A stretch of DNA of 55,129 bases from an uncultured Acetatifactor sp. (GTDB lineage Bacteria; Bacillota; Clostridia; Lachnospirales; Lachnospiraceae): NCBI GenBank assembly GCA_910580225.1, contig CAJTXE010000020.1, positions 24,140 to 79,268 of the forward strand, written 5' to 3'. Positions 16,622 through 26,173 of the stretch are shown here, piece by piece (the stretch's first letter is position 1; the number at the start of each line of letters is the position of its first letter). The notes under the pieces are model-generated. The model did not search any database. It was not told the DNA's origin and saw only the letters and a program-made list of their open reading frames with translations. The translations under genes and the position numbers were made by a program.

Positions 16622-17560
16622 TCACAGCAATATCAATGCCGCCGCACCATAGATACCTGCATCATTTCCCAGCTGTGCCAGCGCAAACTTGGTCTCTTTA
16701 CACTTGCCGAATGCATATTTTCGGAAATAAGGCTCTATGTAGGAAAGCAGGATCTCCCCCGCCTTGGATACGCCGCCGCCGATTACAAAAATCTCCGGAT
16801 TGATCACGCCTGACACCATCGCCAGCCCTTTCCCCAGATAATCGCCGAACTGGCCTGCAATCTCCATTGCCGCAGCATCCTGTGCTTTCACCGCGTCAAA
16901 TACGGTCTTTGCAGACACTCTCTTATCCCGCAGAACACTGGGAACATCGGTTTGGGCCAGATAACGCTCTGCCAGCCGCACAATGCCTGTGGCAGAAGTA
17001 TACTGCTCCAGGCAGCCCTTGTTACCGCAGTTACAGCATTCCGTCTCTTCATCCTCTATATGCACATGCCCAATCTCGCCGCCAGCCCCGTCAGCTCCTA
17101 CCAGAATTTTCCCTTTTACAACAACGCCTCCGCCCACACCGGTTCCAAGCGTCACCGCCACCAGACTGTCATATCCTTTTCCGCCCCCCTGCCACATCTC
17201 TCCCAGGGCGGCGGCATTGGCATCATTCGCTGCCTTTATCGGTACCTTAATATATGCGCCCAGCTTCTCAGGTATGTTAAAAGGCTCCCATCCAAGATTC
17301 ACGGCTCCGCTCAAAAGAGTCCCCTGATCGTCCATGGGGCCCGGTGCTCCTACGCCCACCCCCATCAGCTCTTCTTCTCGGATACCCTTCTCCTTCATCC
17401 TGGCCAGAAGGCTCTTCGCTACATCCGGCAGGATGGCGCTGCCTTTATTGTCCTTCACCGTGGGTATCTCCCATTTATCCAGGACATTGCCCGCCTCGTC
17501 AAAAAGTCCCATCTTGACGCTGGTTCCTCCAATATCAACTCCAAATGCATATTTGCTCAT
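16622..17560 (-). CDS. glk: ROK-family glucokinase
   Basis: The 312-residue protein phosphorylates glucose with ATP to feed glycolysis. It has the N-terminal phosphate loop FGVDIGGTSVKMGLF, the ROK stretch LVAVTLGTGVGGGVV, the catalytic region DANAAALGE, and the zinc motif CNCGNKGCLEQYTSA. No N-terminal DNA-binding domain is present, so it is an enzyme, not a ROK repressor. It lies 77 bp downstream of hprK. Sharing a transcript with HprK and the Crh-like protein suggests sugar uptake and its regulation are co-expressed. Confidence 0.95.
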   Translation of the reverse strand: MSKYAFGVDIGGTSVKMGLFDEAGNVLDKWEIPTVKDNKGSAILPDVAKSLLARMKEKGIREEELMGVGVGAPGPMDDQGTLLSGAVNLGWEPFNIPEKLGAYIKVPIKAANDANAAALGEMWQGGGKGYDSLVAVTLGTGVGGGVVVKGKILVGADGAGGEIGHVHIEDEETECCNCGNKGCLEQYTSATGIVRLAERYLAQTDVPSVLRDKRVSAKTVFDAVKAQDAAAMEIAGQFGDYLGKGLAMVSGVINPEIFVIGGGVSKAGEILLSYIEPYFRKYAFGKCKETKFALAQLGNDAGIYGAAALILL

Positions 17561-17637
17561 CTCTTTCCATCCTCTCTATCATTGTCCGGTCTCCGCCGTC
17601 AAAAGACCGCTCCCTTGCCTTCACTCCCTGCTCTCTT

Positions 17638-18585
17638 TTAGAAGGGATCCGGTTCGTCCTCCCGCTTCCGGGCAAAGGAATTCTGTACTCTGGAGTACAG
17701 TTCCTGTGCCGCATTATACCCCATCTTCTTCTGACGGTGGTTCACGGCGGCTGACTCACAGATCACCGCCACATTTCTGCCGGGACGAATGGGAATGTTA
17801 TAGCAGACCACCTTATTCCCCATATACTCCGTATAATTTTCTTCCAGTCCCAGACGGTCATATTCCTTATCCCTGTCCCAATCCTCCAGTCGAATCACCA
17901 AATCAATATTCTGGGTATCCATAACGGCAGATGCACCGAACAGTGCCTTTACATCCACCACCCCGATTCCCCGCAGCTCAATCAAATGTTTCAGCATATC
18001 AGGCGCAGAACCTACAAGTGTATCATCACTCACTTTCCGAATCTCTACTACATCGTCCGTAACCAGACGATGCCCCCGGCGGACCAGCTCCAACGCTGCC
18101 TCGGATTTCCCGATCCCGCTCTCCCCCGTAATCAGCAGCCCCTCCCCATAGACATCCACCAATACGCCATGAACGGAAATACAGGGGGCAAGCTTCACAT
18201 TCAGCCAACGGATTGCCTCAGCCATAAATGCGGAGGTAGACTTCTTTGTGGAGAGCAGCGGAACCTGATGTGTCACAGCCGCCTGAACAAAAATCGGGTC
18301 CGGTTTCAGTTCCCGACAGAATACCACAGCCGACACGTCGTAGCTCATAAATTCATCGTAAATCTCCCGCTTCCGCTCATCAGGCATATTTTCCATATAG
18401 CTATATTCCACAAAACCGATAATCTGCAGCCGGGTGGAGTCAAAATGCTCAAAATATCCCGCCAGAGGCAGCGCCGGTCGGTTTACATCCGGTTGTGTAA
18501 TACGGATATCCTTCACATCAATCTCCGGAGTGAGGTTCTCCAGCTTCATTTTCTCGATTAAACGGGTCAGTCTGACACTTTCCAT
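17638..18585 (-). CDS. hprK: HPr kinase/phosphorylase
   Basis: The 315-residue bifunctional enzyme adds and removes phosphate at Ser46 of HPr or Crh and so sets carbon catabolite repression. The N-terminal half is the variable domain. The catalytic half has VHGVLVD (about 138-144), Walker A GESGIGKSE (154-162), and the family signature HLIELRGIGVVDVKALFG (200-217). It is the first gene of the run and has a strong candidate promoter 47 bp upstream. Confidence 0.97.
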   Translation of the reverse strand: MESVRLTRLIEKMKLENLTPEIDVKDIRITQPDVNRPALPLAGYFEHFDSTRLQIIGFVEYSYMENMPDERKREIYDEFMSYDVSAVVFCRELKPDPIFVQAAVTHQVPLLSTKKSTSAFMAEAIRWLNVKLAPCISVHGVLVDVYGEGLLITGESGIGKSEAALELVRRGHRLVTDDVVEIRKVSDDTLVGSAPDMLKHLIELRGIGVVDVKALFGASAVMDTQNIDLVIRLEDWDRDKEYDRLGLEENYTEYMGNKVVCYNIPIRPGRNVAVICESAAVNHRQKKMGYNAAQELYSRVQNSFARKREDEPDPF

Positions 18586-18602
18586 GCTTGGCTTATCTCC
18601 TG

Positions 18603-18638
18603 TTTTATCTTATATGATACTTTTATCTTATATGATAC
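18603..18638. repeat. Perfect 18-bp tandem duplication in the hprK promoter region
   Basis: TTTTATCTTATATGATAC occurs twice with no gap (18603-18620 and 18621-18638). The copy farther from hprK supplies the -10 box of the candidate promoter. The copy nearer hprK lies in the predicted start of the leader. Confidence 0.9.
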
Positions 18639-18660
18639 CATAATTACAGCACATTGTGAA
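18632..18660 (-). promoter_or_regulatory. Candidate sigma-A promoter for hprK
   Basis: On the minus strand TTCACA (18655-18660), a 17-bp spacer and TATCAT (18632-18637) each match consensus at 5 of 6 positions. It would drive hprK and probably the genes behind it. Confidence 0.6.
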
Positions 18661-18690
18661 GCGATATACACAACTATTTTTCACGAAGCT

Positions 18691-20571
18691 TCAAGCTTCG
18701 TTCCGGTCGGAAGGCCTTCGGAAAAAGCCGTAGATCTCTTCCGCTGCCCGACGGTTGATCTCAGGCAGCGCTGCAAGCTCCTCCACATCCGCGTTTCTGA
18801 TCTCCTCAATGGATTTAAAATGCCGCATCAGTGCCTTTCTCCTGGCAGGCCCCACGCCCGGAATCTCATCCAGCACAGATTTCACCTGGGCTTTGCTGCG
18901 CAGGGAGCGGTGGTATTCAATGGCAAAACGATGGGCCTCATCCTGTATTCTGGTTATCAGTTTGAACCCTTCCGAACGAGTATCTATGGGAAGCTCCACA
19001 TTATTAAAATACAGCCCTCTGGTACGGTGATTGTCATCTTTTACCATGCCGCAGACCGGTATGACAATCTTCAGCTCCTCCAGAACCGCCTGAGCAATAT
19101 TGACCTGGCCCCGGCCCCCATCCATCATCAGCAGATCCGGGAATCTGGTAAAACTGCCATAAGCCTTGTCCAATGCCTTTTCTTCCAGCTCTTTCCCCTC
19201 TTCCAGCCCATGCCGGAAACGTCTGGTCAAAACCTCCTTCATACAGGCATAGTCATCCGGCCCGGATACAGTCTTAATGCGGAATTTCCGGTAATCACTG
19301 GGCTTTGGTTGGCCTTTCTCGAATACGATCATGGAGCCCACGTTTTCGAACCCGTTGATATTGGAGATATCAAAAGCTTCCATCCGTTGGATCTTCTCCA
19401 GACCCAGCAGGTCCGCGATCTCCTTTACTGCTCCGATGGTACGTCCCTCCTCCCGCTTGAGCCGTTCCCTGTCCTGCTCCAGAATGTGTTTTGCATTCTG
19501 TGCAGCAAGCTCCACCATTTTCTCTTTGGAACCGATTTTGGGCACTCGTATGTAAACCCGCCCTTTTCTGCGTTCACTCAGCCATTTTTCAATCAATTCC
19601 CTGTCCCCGATCTCATATTGAAGCATCAACTCCCTGGGAATAAAGGGCGTACCTGCATAGAACTGTTTTACAAAATTTTCCAAAATTTCCCTTTTTCCAT
19701 TAGATGGCACATGTGTCATATAATAGTGTTCCCTGCCGATCAGCTTGCCATCCCTGACAAAGAACACCTGCACCACGGCTTCTCTCTCATCCTGATACAT
19801 GGCAATGATATCCTTGTCTTCCCCTGCGCTGTCCGTCATCTTCTGCTTCTGGGATACCTGCTTCACACTGTTGTAGAGATCCCGATACCCTGCTGCCGCT
19901 TCGAAATCCAGTTCCTCTGCCGCCGCCCTCATCTTTTCCTCCAGATCGTTGAGAATCAGACTATAATTGCCATTGAGAAATTCCAGTGCCTGCGCCACCT
20001 GGGCCCGATATTGCTCCTGATCCACATATCCCTGGCAGGGCGCGCTGCACTGCTTGATATGATAGTTAAGGCAAGGCCGCTCTAAACCGATATCCCGGGG
20101 CAGACTGCAGCTGCAGGTACGCAGATGATAAAGTTTGTTCAGCAATTCTATGGTGTCTTTTACCGCTGCCGCACTGGTGTACGGCCCGAAATATTTAGAT
20201 TTATCCTTTTTCATAACTCTGGAAAACAGAATCCGCGGATATGCCTCGCCCATGGTCACTTTGATATAAGGATAGGTCTTATCATCTTTCAGCAGTGTAT
20301 TGTACTTAGGTGAATGCTCTTTGATCAGATTGTTTTCCAATACAAGCGCTTCCAGCTCCGAGTCCGTCACAATGTATTCAAATCTGGCAATCAGGGATAC
20401 CATTTTATCGATCATAGGCCCCCTTCCAATGTTTTCCCGAAAATAGGAGCGCACCCGATTATGAAGGTTTACAGCCTTACCCACATATAAAATGACATCC
20501 TTGTCATCACGCATAATGTAGACTCCCGGATTTTTGGGAAGTTTTTTCAATTCTTCTTCAATTTGGAACAT
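18691..20571 (-). CDS. uvrC: UvrABC excinuclease subunit UvrC
   Basis: The 626-residue protein makes both incisions in nucleotide excision repair. Domains in order: GIY-YIG nuclease (NPGVYIMRDDKDVILYVGKA, residues 14-33), a cysteine cluster region (CNSCSLPRD-type, residues ~150-180, seen here as TCSCSLPRDIGLERPCLNYH), the UVR motif (EKMRAAAEELDFEAAAGYRD), the RNase H-like nuclease (AFDISNINGFENVGSMIVFE and LMMDGGRGQ), and C-terminal helix-hairpin-helix motifs (IPGVGPARRKALMRHFKS). GAGGAGGGAG precedes the ATG. It lies just upstream of the hprK promoter and is probably a separate unit. Confidence 0.97.
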   Translation of the reverse strand: MFQIEEELKKLPKNPGVYIMRDDKDVILYVGKAVNLHNRVRSYFRENIGRGPMIDKMVSLIARFEYIVTDSELEALVLENNLIKEHSPKYNTLLKDDKTYPYIKVTMGEAYPRILFSRVMKKDKSKYFGPYTSAAAVKDTIELLNKLYHLRTCSCSLPRDIGLERPCLNYHIKQCSAPCQGYVDQEQYRAQVAQALEFLNGNYSLILNDLEEKMRAAAEELDFEAAAGYRDLYNSVKQVSQKQKMTDSAGEDKDIIAMYQDEREAVVQVFFVRDGKLIGREHYYMTHVPSNGKREILENFVKQFYAGTPFIPRELMLQYEIGDRELIEKWLSERRKGRVYIRVPKIGSKEKMVELAAQNAKHILEQDRERLKREEGRTIGAVKEIADLLGLEKIQRMEAFDISNINGFENVGSMIVFEKGQPKPSDYRKFRIKTVSGPDDYACMKEVLTRRFRHGLEEGKELEEKALDKAYGSFTRFPDLLMMDGGRGQVNIAQAVLEELKIVIPVCGMVKDDNHRTRGLYFNNVELPIDTRSEGFKLITRIQDEAHRFAIEYHRSLRSKAQVKSVLDEIPGVGPARRKALMRHFKSIEEIRNADVEELAALPEINRRAAEEIYGFFRRPSDRNEA

Positions 20572-20692
20572 GAGCTCCCTCCTCGTTTGGCTGCTTCTTC
20601 CCTCCAGTCATATCCCGTGTTTCGCCCCCACTGGCCCTGACTGTCTCTCCGCCTGCCCGTCTTATGCCATTCCCCGAAACATGTCTGAAACT

Positions 20693-21898
20693 TCACTCCA
20701 GAAATCTGTCAATTCCGTTGGCAATTCCCTGGGCAATCTTCTCCTGATAATCCTCAGTTGCCATCAGCGTGTCTTCGTCCGGGTTTGTCATATACCCCAT
20801 CTCCACAATGGTAACAGGAACCTGACACCAGTTAATACCGCTCATAGTATCCGTCTCCCATACATACTGTTTTTTGCAGCCGGTGGAAGCCACCAGCTCA
20901 TCCAGCACGAAATCCGACAAATCTCTGCTCTGCTGATAAAAATCAGCATTGTAAGGGTTGGACGCAGTCTGGCAGATGGTCATGGCCCCGTGGACAGATG
21001 TATCTTCAGAACCGTTTGCGTGAATCCTGATAAACGCATCTGCCGCTGCCTCATTGGCCACCTGCGCCCGCTCCCCATTGCTGATATCCACATCATGGGA
21101 GGTTCTGACCATAATTACCTGATATCCTCTCTCCAAAAGCTCCTCCTCCAGCTTCTCTGCCACCATCAGTGTCAGCTCATATTCTTTCAGTCCGCTGGTG
21201 GCTCCGGATGTACCTCCGGCCACTTTCGCCTTCGTTTCGCTGGCGCCCGGTCCCACCGGCTCCTTCTCACTGTTTCCTCTGCGCTGGTGGCCTGCATCGA
21301 TAACAATCACAGTACCATTCGCCCCTGAGGATTCGGATGACGATGTGGTTGTAGTTTCCTGTGCCGGACGATCATCCGGGTTCTCTGCAGAAGCAGTGTC
21401 TCCGATATTCCCCCCTGACGAGCCAGAGGCTGCTCCGGCTCCAGCCTCTCCCGGCCGGCCAGAAGCTGGTTCTCCGTCTTCCGCCTCGGACTGGCCAGGG
21501 GCAGCGGTTCCTGCATCCTCTCCCGGCTGGTCAGAAGCTGTGTCCCCGATGTTCTCCCCTGACAAACCAGGGACCGTTTCTCCTGTGTTCTGTCCTGACT
21601 GGTCAGACGTGACTCCTCCTACATCGGATTCTGACTGCCCTGTCCTTTGGCCTTCCCCTTCCTCCGCCTGTCCGCCGTTTTCAGTGACACCATTTTCCCC
21701 GTTTCCCTCTCCTGTTTCGGAATCTGTCAGAGCTCCTTCTTCAGACAAGTTCTGAATCGAAATGGCTGTCAGAGATTCTGCTGTCACGTCTTCCGGTTCC
21801 GCATTTCCACAGCCCGCCAGCAAAATGCTCCCAATCATTCCTGCAGCCGCCAATCTGCAGCAGTTAAACCATCCTTTTTTCCCTGTATTTTCTTTCAT
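20693..21898 (-). CDS. Lipoprotein N-acetylmuramoyl-L-alanine amidase (amidase_3)
   Basis: The 401-residue protein starts at MKENTGKKGWFN; an in-frame ATG at 21934 has no ribosome site, whereas GAGAGAGGGA lies before 21898. The lipobox LLAGC puts the lipidated Cys at residue 30. Residues ~45-195 form a low-complexity linker rich in Gly, Ser, Glu and Pro with repeats such as GENIGDTASDQPGE. The C-terminal amidase_3 domain has zinc residues in VIDAGHQ, the Glu of GASETK, RIHANG, and the catalytic Glu of VTIVEMGYMTN. It should cut between muramic acid and the stem peptide outside the cell. It lies 50 bp after ftsH on the same strand. Confidence 0.93.
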   Translation of the reverse strand: MKENTGKKGWFNCCRLAAAGMIGSILLAGCGNAEPEDVTAESLTAISIQNLSEEGALTDSETGEGNGENGVTENGGQAEEGEGQRTGQSESDVGGVTSDQSGQNTGETVPGLSGENIGDTASDQPGEDAGTAAPGQSEAEDGEPASGRPGEAGAGAASGSSGGNIGDTASAENPDDRPAQETTTTSSSESSGANGTVIVIDAGHQRRGNSEKEPVGPGASETKAKVAGGTSGATSGLKEYELTLMVAEKLEEELLERGYQVIMVRTSHDVDISNGERAQVANEAAADAFIRIHANGSEDTSVHGAMTICQTASNPYNADFYQQSRDLSDFVLDELVASTGCKKQYVWETDTMSGINWCQVPVTIVEMGYMTNPDEDTLMATEDYQEKIAQGIANGIDRFLE

Positions 21899-21984
21899 TG
21901 TCTTCCCTCTCTCTACATCAAAACCGATTTTCATGACAAGATTAGGATGTACCGCCTGTCAGCAGCACATCCTAACCCCAAAAG

Positions 21985-24267
21985 TCAATCTATCTTTCCG
22001 TTGGAAAATCTTCCCACCAAAGGTTTCTGCTCCGACTCCTCTTTCTCTGCTTCCTCAGATGGTACCGATAACGCTTTGCCGATTTCCTCTGCCGGCGTTT
22101 CGGAATCCACCTCTGTCTCTTCCGAATTTACCGGCTCCTCATTTGCCCCGGAATCTTCCACCGGTCCAGACATCTCAATCACTTCCGGTCTTTCCGCCGA
22201 TTTCATTTCTGACGCAGACACCCGTTCATCACTTTGTTCCTTGTCCGATTCTGCTCTGCCTGGTTCCCCCTTCTCCCCTTTTGTGGATTCCTCAGGTTCC
22301 GGCAGCCCTTTCTCTCTGCGGAAAATCGCCATGAACTCCTTGCCGGTAATCGTCTCCTTCTCAATCAGGAATTCCGCCAGTTTATCCATGATCTGCCGGT
22401 TCTCCTTCAGCATCTCCAGCGCCTTCTCATAGCTCTCCTTCAGAATCTCCACCACTTCCGCATCAATCTCAGCAGCCGTGGTGTCACTGCAGTTCAAAGC
22501 CGTCCTGCCCTCCAGATACTGGCTCTCCACCGTTGCCAGCCCTACCAGGCCAAAGCGTCGGCTCATGCCATAGCGCGTAACCATATTCCGTGCAATATCT
22601 GTCGCTTTCTCGATATCATTGGCAGCTCCGGTAGTAACGGTGTCGAACACCACTTCCTCTGCTGCCCGGCCGCCCACCAGACCTACCAGCATATCCCGCA
22701 GCTCCGCCTCGGTGTTCAAATACTTCTCTTCTTCCGGCACATGCATGACATACCCCAATGCCCCCATGGTCCGGGGTACAATGGTAATCTTCTGTACCGG
22801 CTCCGAATTCTTCTGCAGAGCACTGATCAAGGCATGCCCCACCTCGTGATAGGACACGATCTTGCGCTCCTCCCTGCTCATAATCCGGTCTTTCTTCTCC
22901 TTTCCCACCAGCACCACTTCCACCGCATCGAACAGATCCTTCTGGCAGACATAATCCCGCCCTTCCTTTACGGCATTGATGGCAGCTTCATTGATCATAT
23001 TGGCAAGATCCGACCCTACCGCACCGCTGGTAGCCAGTGCAATGGCATCCAGATCCACGGTCTCGTCCATCTTCACATCCTTGGCATGCACCTTCAGAAT
23101 CTCCACACGCCCTTTCAGATCGGGTTTGTCCACGATGATCCGCCGGTCAAATCGTCCAGGCCTCAGAAGGGCTTTATCCAGAATCTCCGGACGATTGGTT
23201 GCCCCCAGGATCAGGATACCCTTAGAACTGTCAAAACCGTCCATCTCAGACAACAGCTGATTCAGAGTCTGCTCACGTTCCTCATTCCCTCCGCCGTACT
23301 TGGAGTCCCTGCTTCGCCCAATGGCATCAATCTCGTCTATGAAAATAATGCAGGGTGCATTTTTGGTGGCCTCCTTAAACAGATCCCGCACACGGCTGGC
23401 ACCCACACCCACATATAACTCAATAAAATCCGAACCTGTCAGAGAGAAGAAAGGCACATGGGCCTCTCCTGCCACAGCCTTTGCCAGCAGTGTCTTGCCC
23501 GTACCGGGAGGCCCCACCAGCAGCGCTCCCTTGGGCAGTCTGGCGCCGATCTTTGAATATTTCCCCGGATTATGCAGAAAATCCACCACTTCCACCAGGG
23601 ACTCCTTGGCTTCATCTTCCCCAGCCACATCCTTAAACGTGACACCAGTCTCCTTCTGTACATAAACTTTGGCATTGCTCTTGCCAACGCCCAGAGGACC
23701 GCCGGAACCGCCCATTTTTTTGAATACTACACCAAGCAGAATCCACATAAGCACAACCGGCAATACCACATACAGCAGAATATCCAGGATTCTGCCGGAA
23801 TTGTCGCTTAAGACACGGCTGCCATCGATGCCGTGTTCCTCCATCCTTGCTGTCAGCGTGTCCAAATCTTCCATTATAACAGTGGAGTATGTCACCTTCA
23901 CATTGCCGTAAAATGGATAGGCCGGTATTGCCGTGGGCGCGCTTTCCGTTCCCTTGGCATCCTTTTTCAGGGTAAATAGAATCTGCCCTGTACTTTGTAC
24001 CTCAACAGCCTCCACTTCATCCGCATTCACATATTCCAGGAACTTGGTATAGCTGACCTCCTGAGTATTGCCGTTACCGCCGAACAGCAGATTCCAGAGC
24101 ATGAAAACCAACAGCACTGTGCTCAGTCCTGCCAGCAGTACCATCATCAGATTCGGTCTCCTGGGGGGCTGATTGCCGTTTCCGTTTCCGCCGTTACCCC
24201 CGGGACCTCCCTGGCCGCCGTTATTGTATCCCCCGCCGTTATCGTACTGGTTCATTTTATTGTCCAT
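21985..24267 (-). CDS. ftsH: ATP-dependent zinc metalloprotease FtsH
   Basis: The 760-residue membrane protease has a Gly/Asn-rich N-tail (10-33), two membrane segments (about 41-61 and 160-182) around a short outside domain, then the AAA module: Walker A GPPGTGKT (252-259), Walker B CIIFIDEID and the arginine-finger region LLRPGRFDRR. The zinc site HEVGH is at 474-478. The last ~120 residues form an unusually long acidic, Ser/Glu-rich tail beyond the protease domain. FtsH degrades membrane and regulatory proteins. HflK and HflC, its known modulators, are encoded 12 kb away. Confidence 0.97.
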   Translation of the reverse strand: MDNKMNQYDNGGGYNNGGQGGPGGNGGNGNGNQPPRRPNLMMVLLAGLSTVLLVFMLWNLLFGGNGNTQEVSYTKFLEYVNADEVEAVEVQSTGQILFTLKKDAKGTESAPTAIPAYPFYGNVKVTYSTVIMEDLDTLTARMEEHGIDGSRVLSDNSGRILDILLYVVLPVVLMWILLGVVFKKMGGSGGPLGVGKSNAKVYVQKETGVTFKDVAGEDEAKESLVEVVDFLHNPGKYSKIGARLPKGALLVGPPGTGKTLLAKAVAGEAHVPFFSLTGSDFIELYVGVGASRVRDLFKEATKNAPCIIFIDEIDAIGRSRDSKYGGGNEEREQTLNQLLSEMDGFDSSKGILILGATNRPEILDKALLRPGRFDRRIIVDKPDLKGRVEILKVHAKDVKMDETVDLDAIALATSGAVGSDLANMINEAAINAVKEGRDYVCQKDLFDAVEVVLVGKEKKDRIMSREERKIVSYHEVGHALISALQKNSEPVQKITIVPRTMGALGYVMHVPEEEKYLNTEAELRDMLVGLVGGRAAEEVVFDTVTTGAANDIEKATDIARNMVTRYGMSRRFGLVGLATVESQYLEGRTALNCSDTTAAEIDAEVVEILKESYEKALEMLKENRQIMDKLAEFLIEKETITGKEFMAIFRREKGLPEPEESTKGEKGEPGRAESDKEQSDERVSASEMKSAERPEVIEMSGPVEDSGANEEPVNSEETEVDSETPAEEIGKALSVPSEEAEKEESEQKPLVGRFSNGKID

Positions 24268-24313
24268 AGTAACTCCGTTTCCCTATTTACCTCGTTTCTA
24301 AAGTCCCATTGCC

Positions 24314-24342
24314 ATTATAGATAGAACCTGTTGATAAATCAA
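24314..24342 (-). promoter_or_regulatory. Candidate sigma-A promoter for ftsH
   Basis: On the minus strand TTGATT (24337-24342), a 17-bp spacer and a perfect TATAAT (24314-24319) lie 47 bp before the ATG. Confidence 0.65.
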
Positions 24343-24453
24343 TAGCATATTTATGAAAAAAACAATTTATCTCTTAAAGATTTCTAAACTGGCCCTCCTA
24401 TTATTTTCCTTCTATATTTTTATCTAAATATGGTATTCCTCAAAATTCTGTGG

Positions 24454-24459
24454 TAAAAT
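24454..24459 (+). promoter_or_regulatory. Possible extended -10 element for the DUF1846 gene
   Basis: TGGTAAAAT fits a TGn-TAAAAT extended -10 element, 50 bp upstream of the start chosen. No good -35 box is present. Confidence 0.35.
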
Positions 24460-24508
24460 GTTGAAACATAAAAGCGAAGAACAATCTATCAGGAAAGCGA
24501 GGCTGGTT

Positions 24509-25984
24509 ATGAAAATCGGTTTTGATAACAACAAATATCTGAAAATGCAGTCTGAGCACATTAAGGAACGCATCGTCCAGTTCGGGGACAAGCTGTATCT
24601 GGAATTCGGCGGAAAACTTTTCGATGATTACCATGCTTCCAGAGTATTGCCTGGCTTCGCCCCTGACGCGAAGCTGCAGATGCTGCTGCAGCTTTCCGAC
24701 TATGCAGAAATCGTCATTGTCATCAGTGCAGTAGATATTGAAAAAAACAAGATCCACGGCGACCTGGGAATCACGTATGATGTGGATGTCCTTCGGCTGC
24801 GGGACGAATTTTTGAACAGAGGACTGTATGTGGGAAGTGTGGTCATTACCCATTACCAGGGGCAGCACAGCGCGGAACAGTTCAAAGCCAAGCTGGAAAA
24901 GAAAGGAATCCGGGTATATCTTCATTATGTGATAGAAGGATACCCCGCCAATGTCCCCCACATCGTCAGCGAAAAAGGCTATGGGAAAAACGACTATATC
25001 GAAACCACCCGCCCGCTGATTGTGGTCACCGCTCCCGGACCCGGGAGCGGCAAAATGGCCACCTGTCTCTCACAGCTCTATCACGACAGACAGCAAGGCA
25101 TCAAAGCCGGCTACGCCAAATTTGAAACTTTTCCTATCTGGAACATACCGCTGAAGCACCCAATCAACCTGGCCTACGAAGCGGCCACGGCGGATTTAAA
25201 CGACGTGAATATGATCGATCCTTTCCACCTGGAAGCATATAACGAAACTGCGGTAAATTACAATCGGGATATCGAGATTTTCCCGGTTTTAAATGCCATT
25301 TTTGAAAGCATTTACGGCAGCAACCCCTATAAATCCCCCACCGACATGGGCGTCAATATGGCCGGTAACTGTATCGTCGACGATAGCGCCTGCTGTGAAG
25401 CCTCCAAGATGGAGATCATCCGGCGCTATTATACCACTCTCTGCAGAATGGTGCGGGACGATGCCTCCGAAAACGAACTTCTGAAAATCGAAGTATTGAT
25501 GAAACAGGCCAAAATCACACCTGCAGATCGAAAGGTCACCTACGCAGCCAGAGAACTGGCAGAGGAGCTGGGCGTACCTGCCGCAGCCATCGAACTGCCG
25601 GATGGTCATATCATTACATCCAAAACCTCTGATTTCCTGGGAGCCTCCGCGGCCCTGCTTTTAAATGCCCTGAAATATCTGGCAGGCGTAGCTCATGATA
25701 TCAGACTGATCAAGCCAGAAGCCATCGAACCTATCCAGGATCTGAAAGTCCGCTATCTGGGCGGCCGCAACCCACGTCTTCACACCGACGAGGTACTGAT
25801 CGCTCTCACTCTGGCGGCCTGCTGCGACGATAACGCCCGGCGCTCTCTGGAGCAGCTGCCGAAGCTGAAAGGCTGCCAGGTGCACACATCGGTAATGCTC
25901 TCCGAAGTGGATACCAAAATCTTCAAAAAACTGGGTGTGGATCTGACCTGTGAACCCATCCAGACTGCCCGCAGGAACTATTAG
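24509..25984 (+). CDS. DUF1846 family protein
   Basis: The 491-residue protein starts at MKIGFDNNKYLKMQSEHIKE, with GAGG 6 nt upstream; a TTG/ATG-type start 17 codons earlier lacks a site. Family landmarks are VVTAPGPGSGKMATCLSQLYHD (a P-loop-like GPGSGK), KYAKFETFPIWNIPLKHP-type segment, and RYLGGRNPRLHTDEVLIAL. The family is widespread in Firmicutes. No reaction is established to my knowledge, though the GPGSGK loop hints at nucleotide binding. It stands alone, divergent from ftsH, and is followed by a terminator. Confidence 0.92.
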   Translation: MKIGFDNNKYLKMQSEHIKERIVQFGDKLYLEFGGKLFDDYHASRVLPGFAPDAKLQMLLQLSDYAEIVIVISAVDIEKNKIHGDLGITYDVDVLRLRDEFLNRGLYVGSVVITHYQGQHSAEQFKAKLEKKGIRVYLHYVIEGYPANVPHIVSEKGYGKNDYIETTRPLIVVTAPGPGSGKMATCLSQLYHDRQQGIKAGYAKFETFPIWNIPLKHPINLAYEAATADLNDVNMIDPFHLEAYNETAVNYNRDIEIFPVLNAIFESIYGSNPYKSPTDMGVNMAGNCIVDDSACCEASKMEIIRRYYTTLCRMVRDDASENELLKIEVLMKQAKITPADRKVTYAARELAEELGVPAAAIELPDGHIITSKTSDFLGASAALLLNALKYLAGVAHDIRLIKPEAIEPIQDLKVRYLGGRNPRLHTDEVLIALTLAACCDDNARRSLEQLPKLKGCQVHTSVMLSEVDTKIFKKLGVDLTCEPIQTARRNY

Positions 25985-26050
25985 AGAACGGACTTTTGCA
26001 AAATGCCGGAAATGCCAATTTATGCCGTTTATGGCTATACAAACAGAAAA

Positions 26051-26089
26051 AGGAACCTGGATTGTTCTTAACCCCGGTTCCTCTTTTTT
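26051..26089 (+). terminator. Intrinsic terminator after the DUF1846 gene
   Basis: AGGAACCTGG pairs with CCCGGTTCCT, with one mismatch, around a short loop, followed by CTTTTTT. Confidence 0.75.
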
Positions 26090-26173
26090 GAATTTATTTC
26101 CTGTCATTTCGTTCCCTGTCAGGGACAACCCTTCCCAAAAGGTTTCTGCAGTCTGTCCAGGCCACCGGAATTT

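Noticed and set aside
18820..20085. 421-codon plus-strand frame opposite uvrC
   Set aside because: uvrC has all domains in the other strand; the plus frame is a composition artefact.
21198..21755. Pro/Ser-rich plus-strand frame opposite the amidase linker
   Set aside because: It mirrors the low-complexity linker of the lipoprotein amidase; no start signal.
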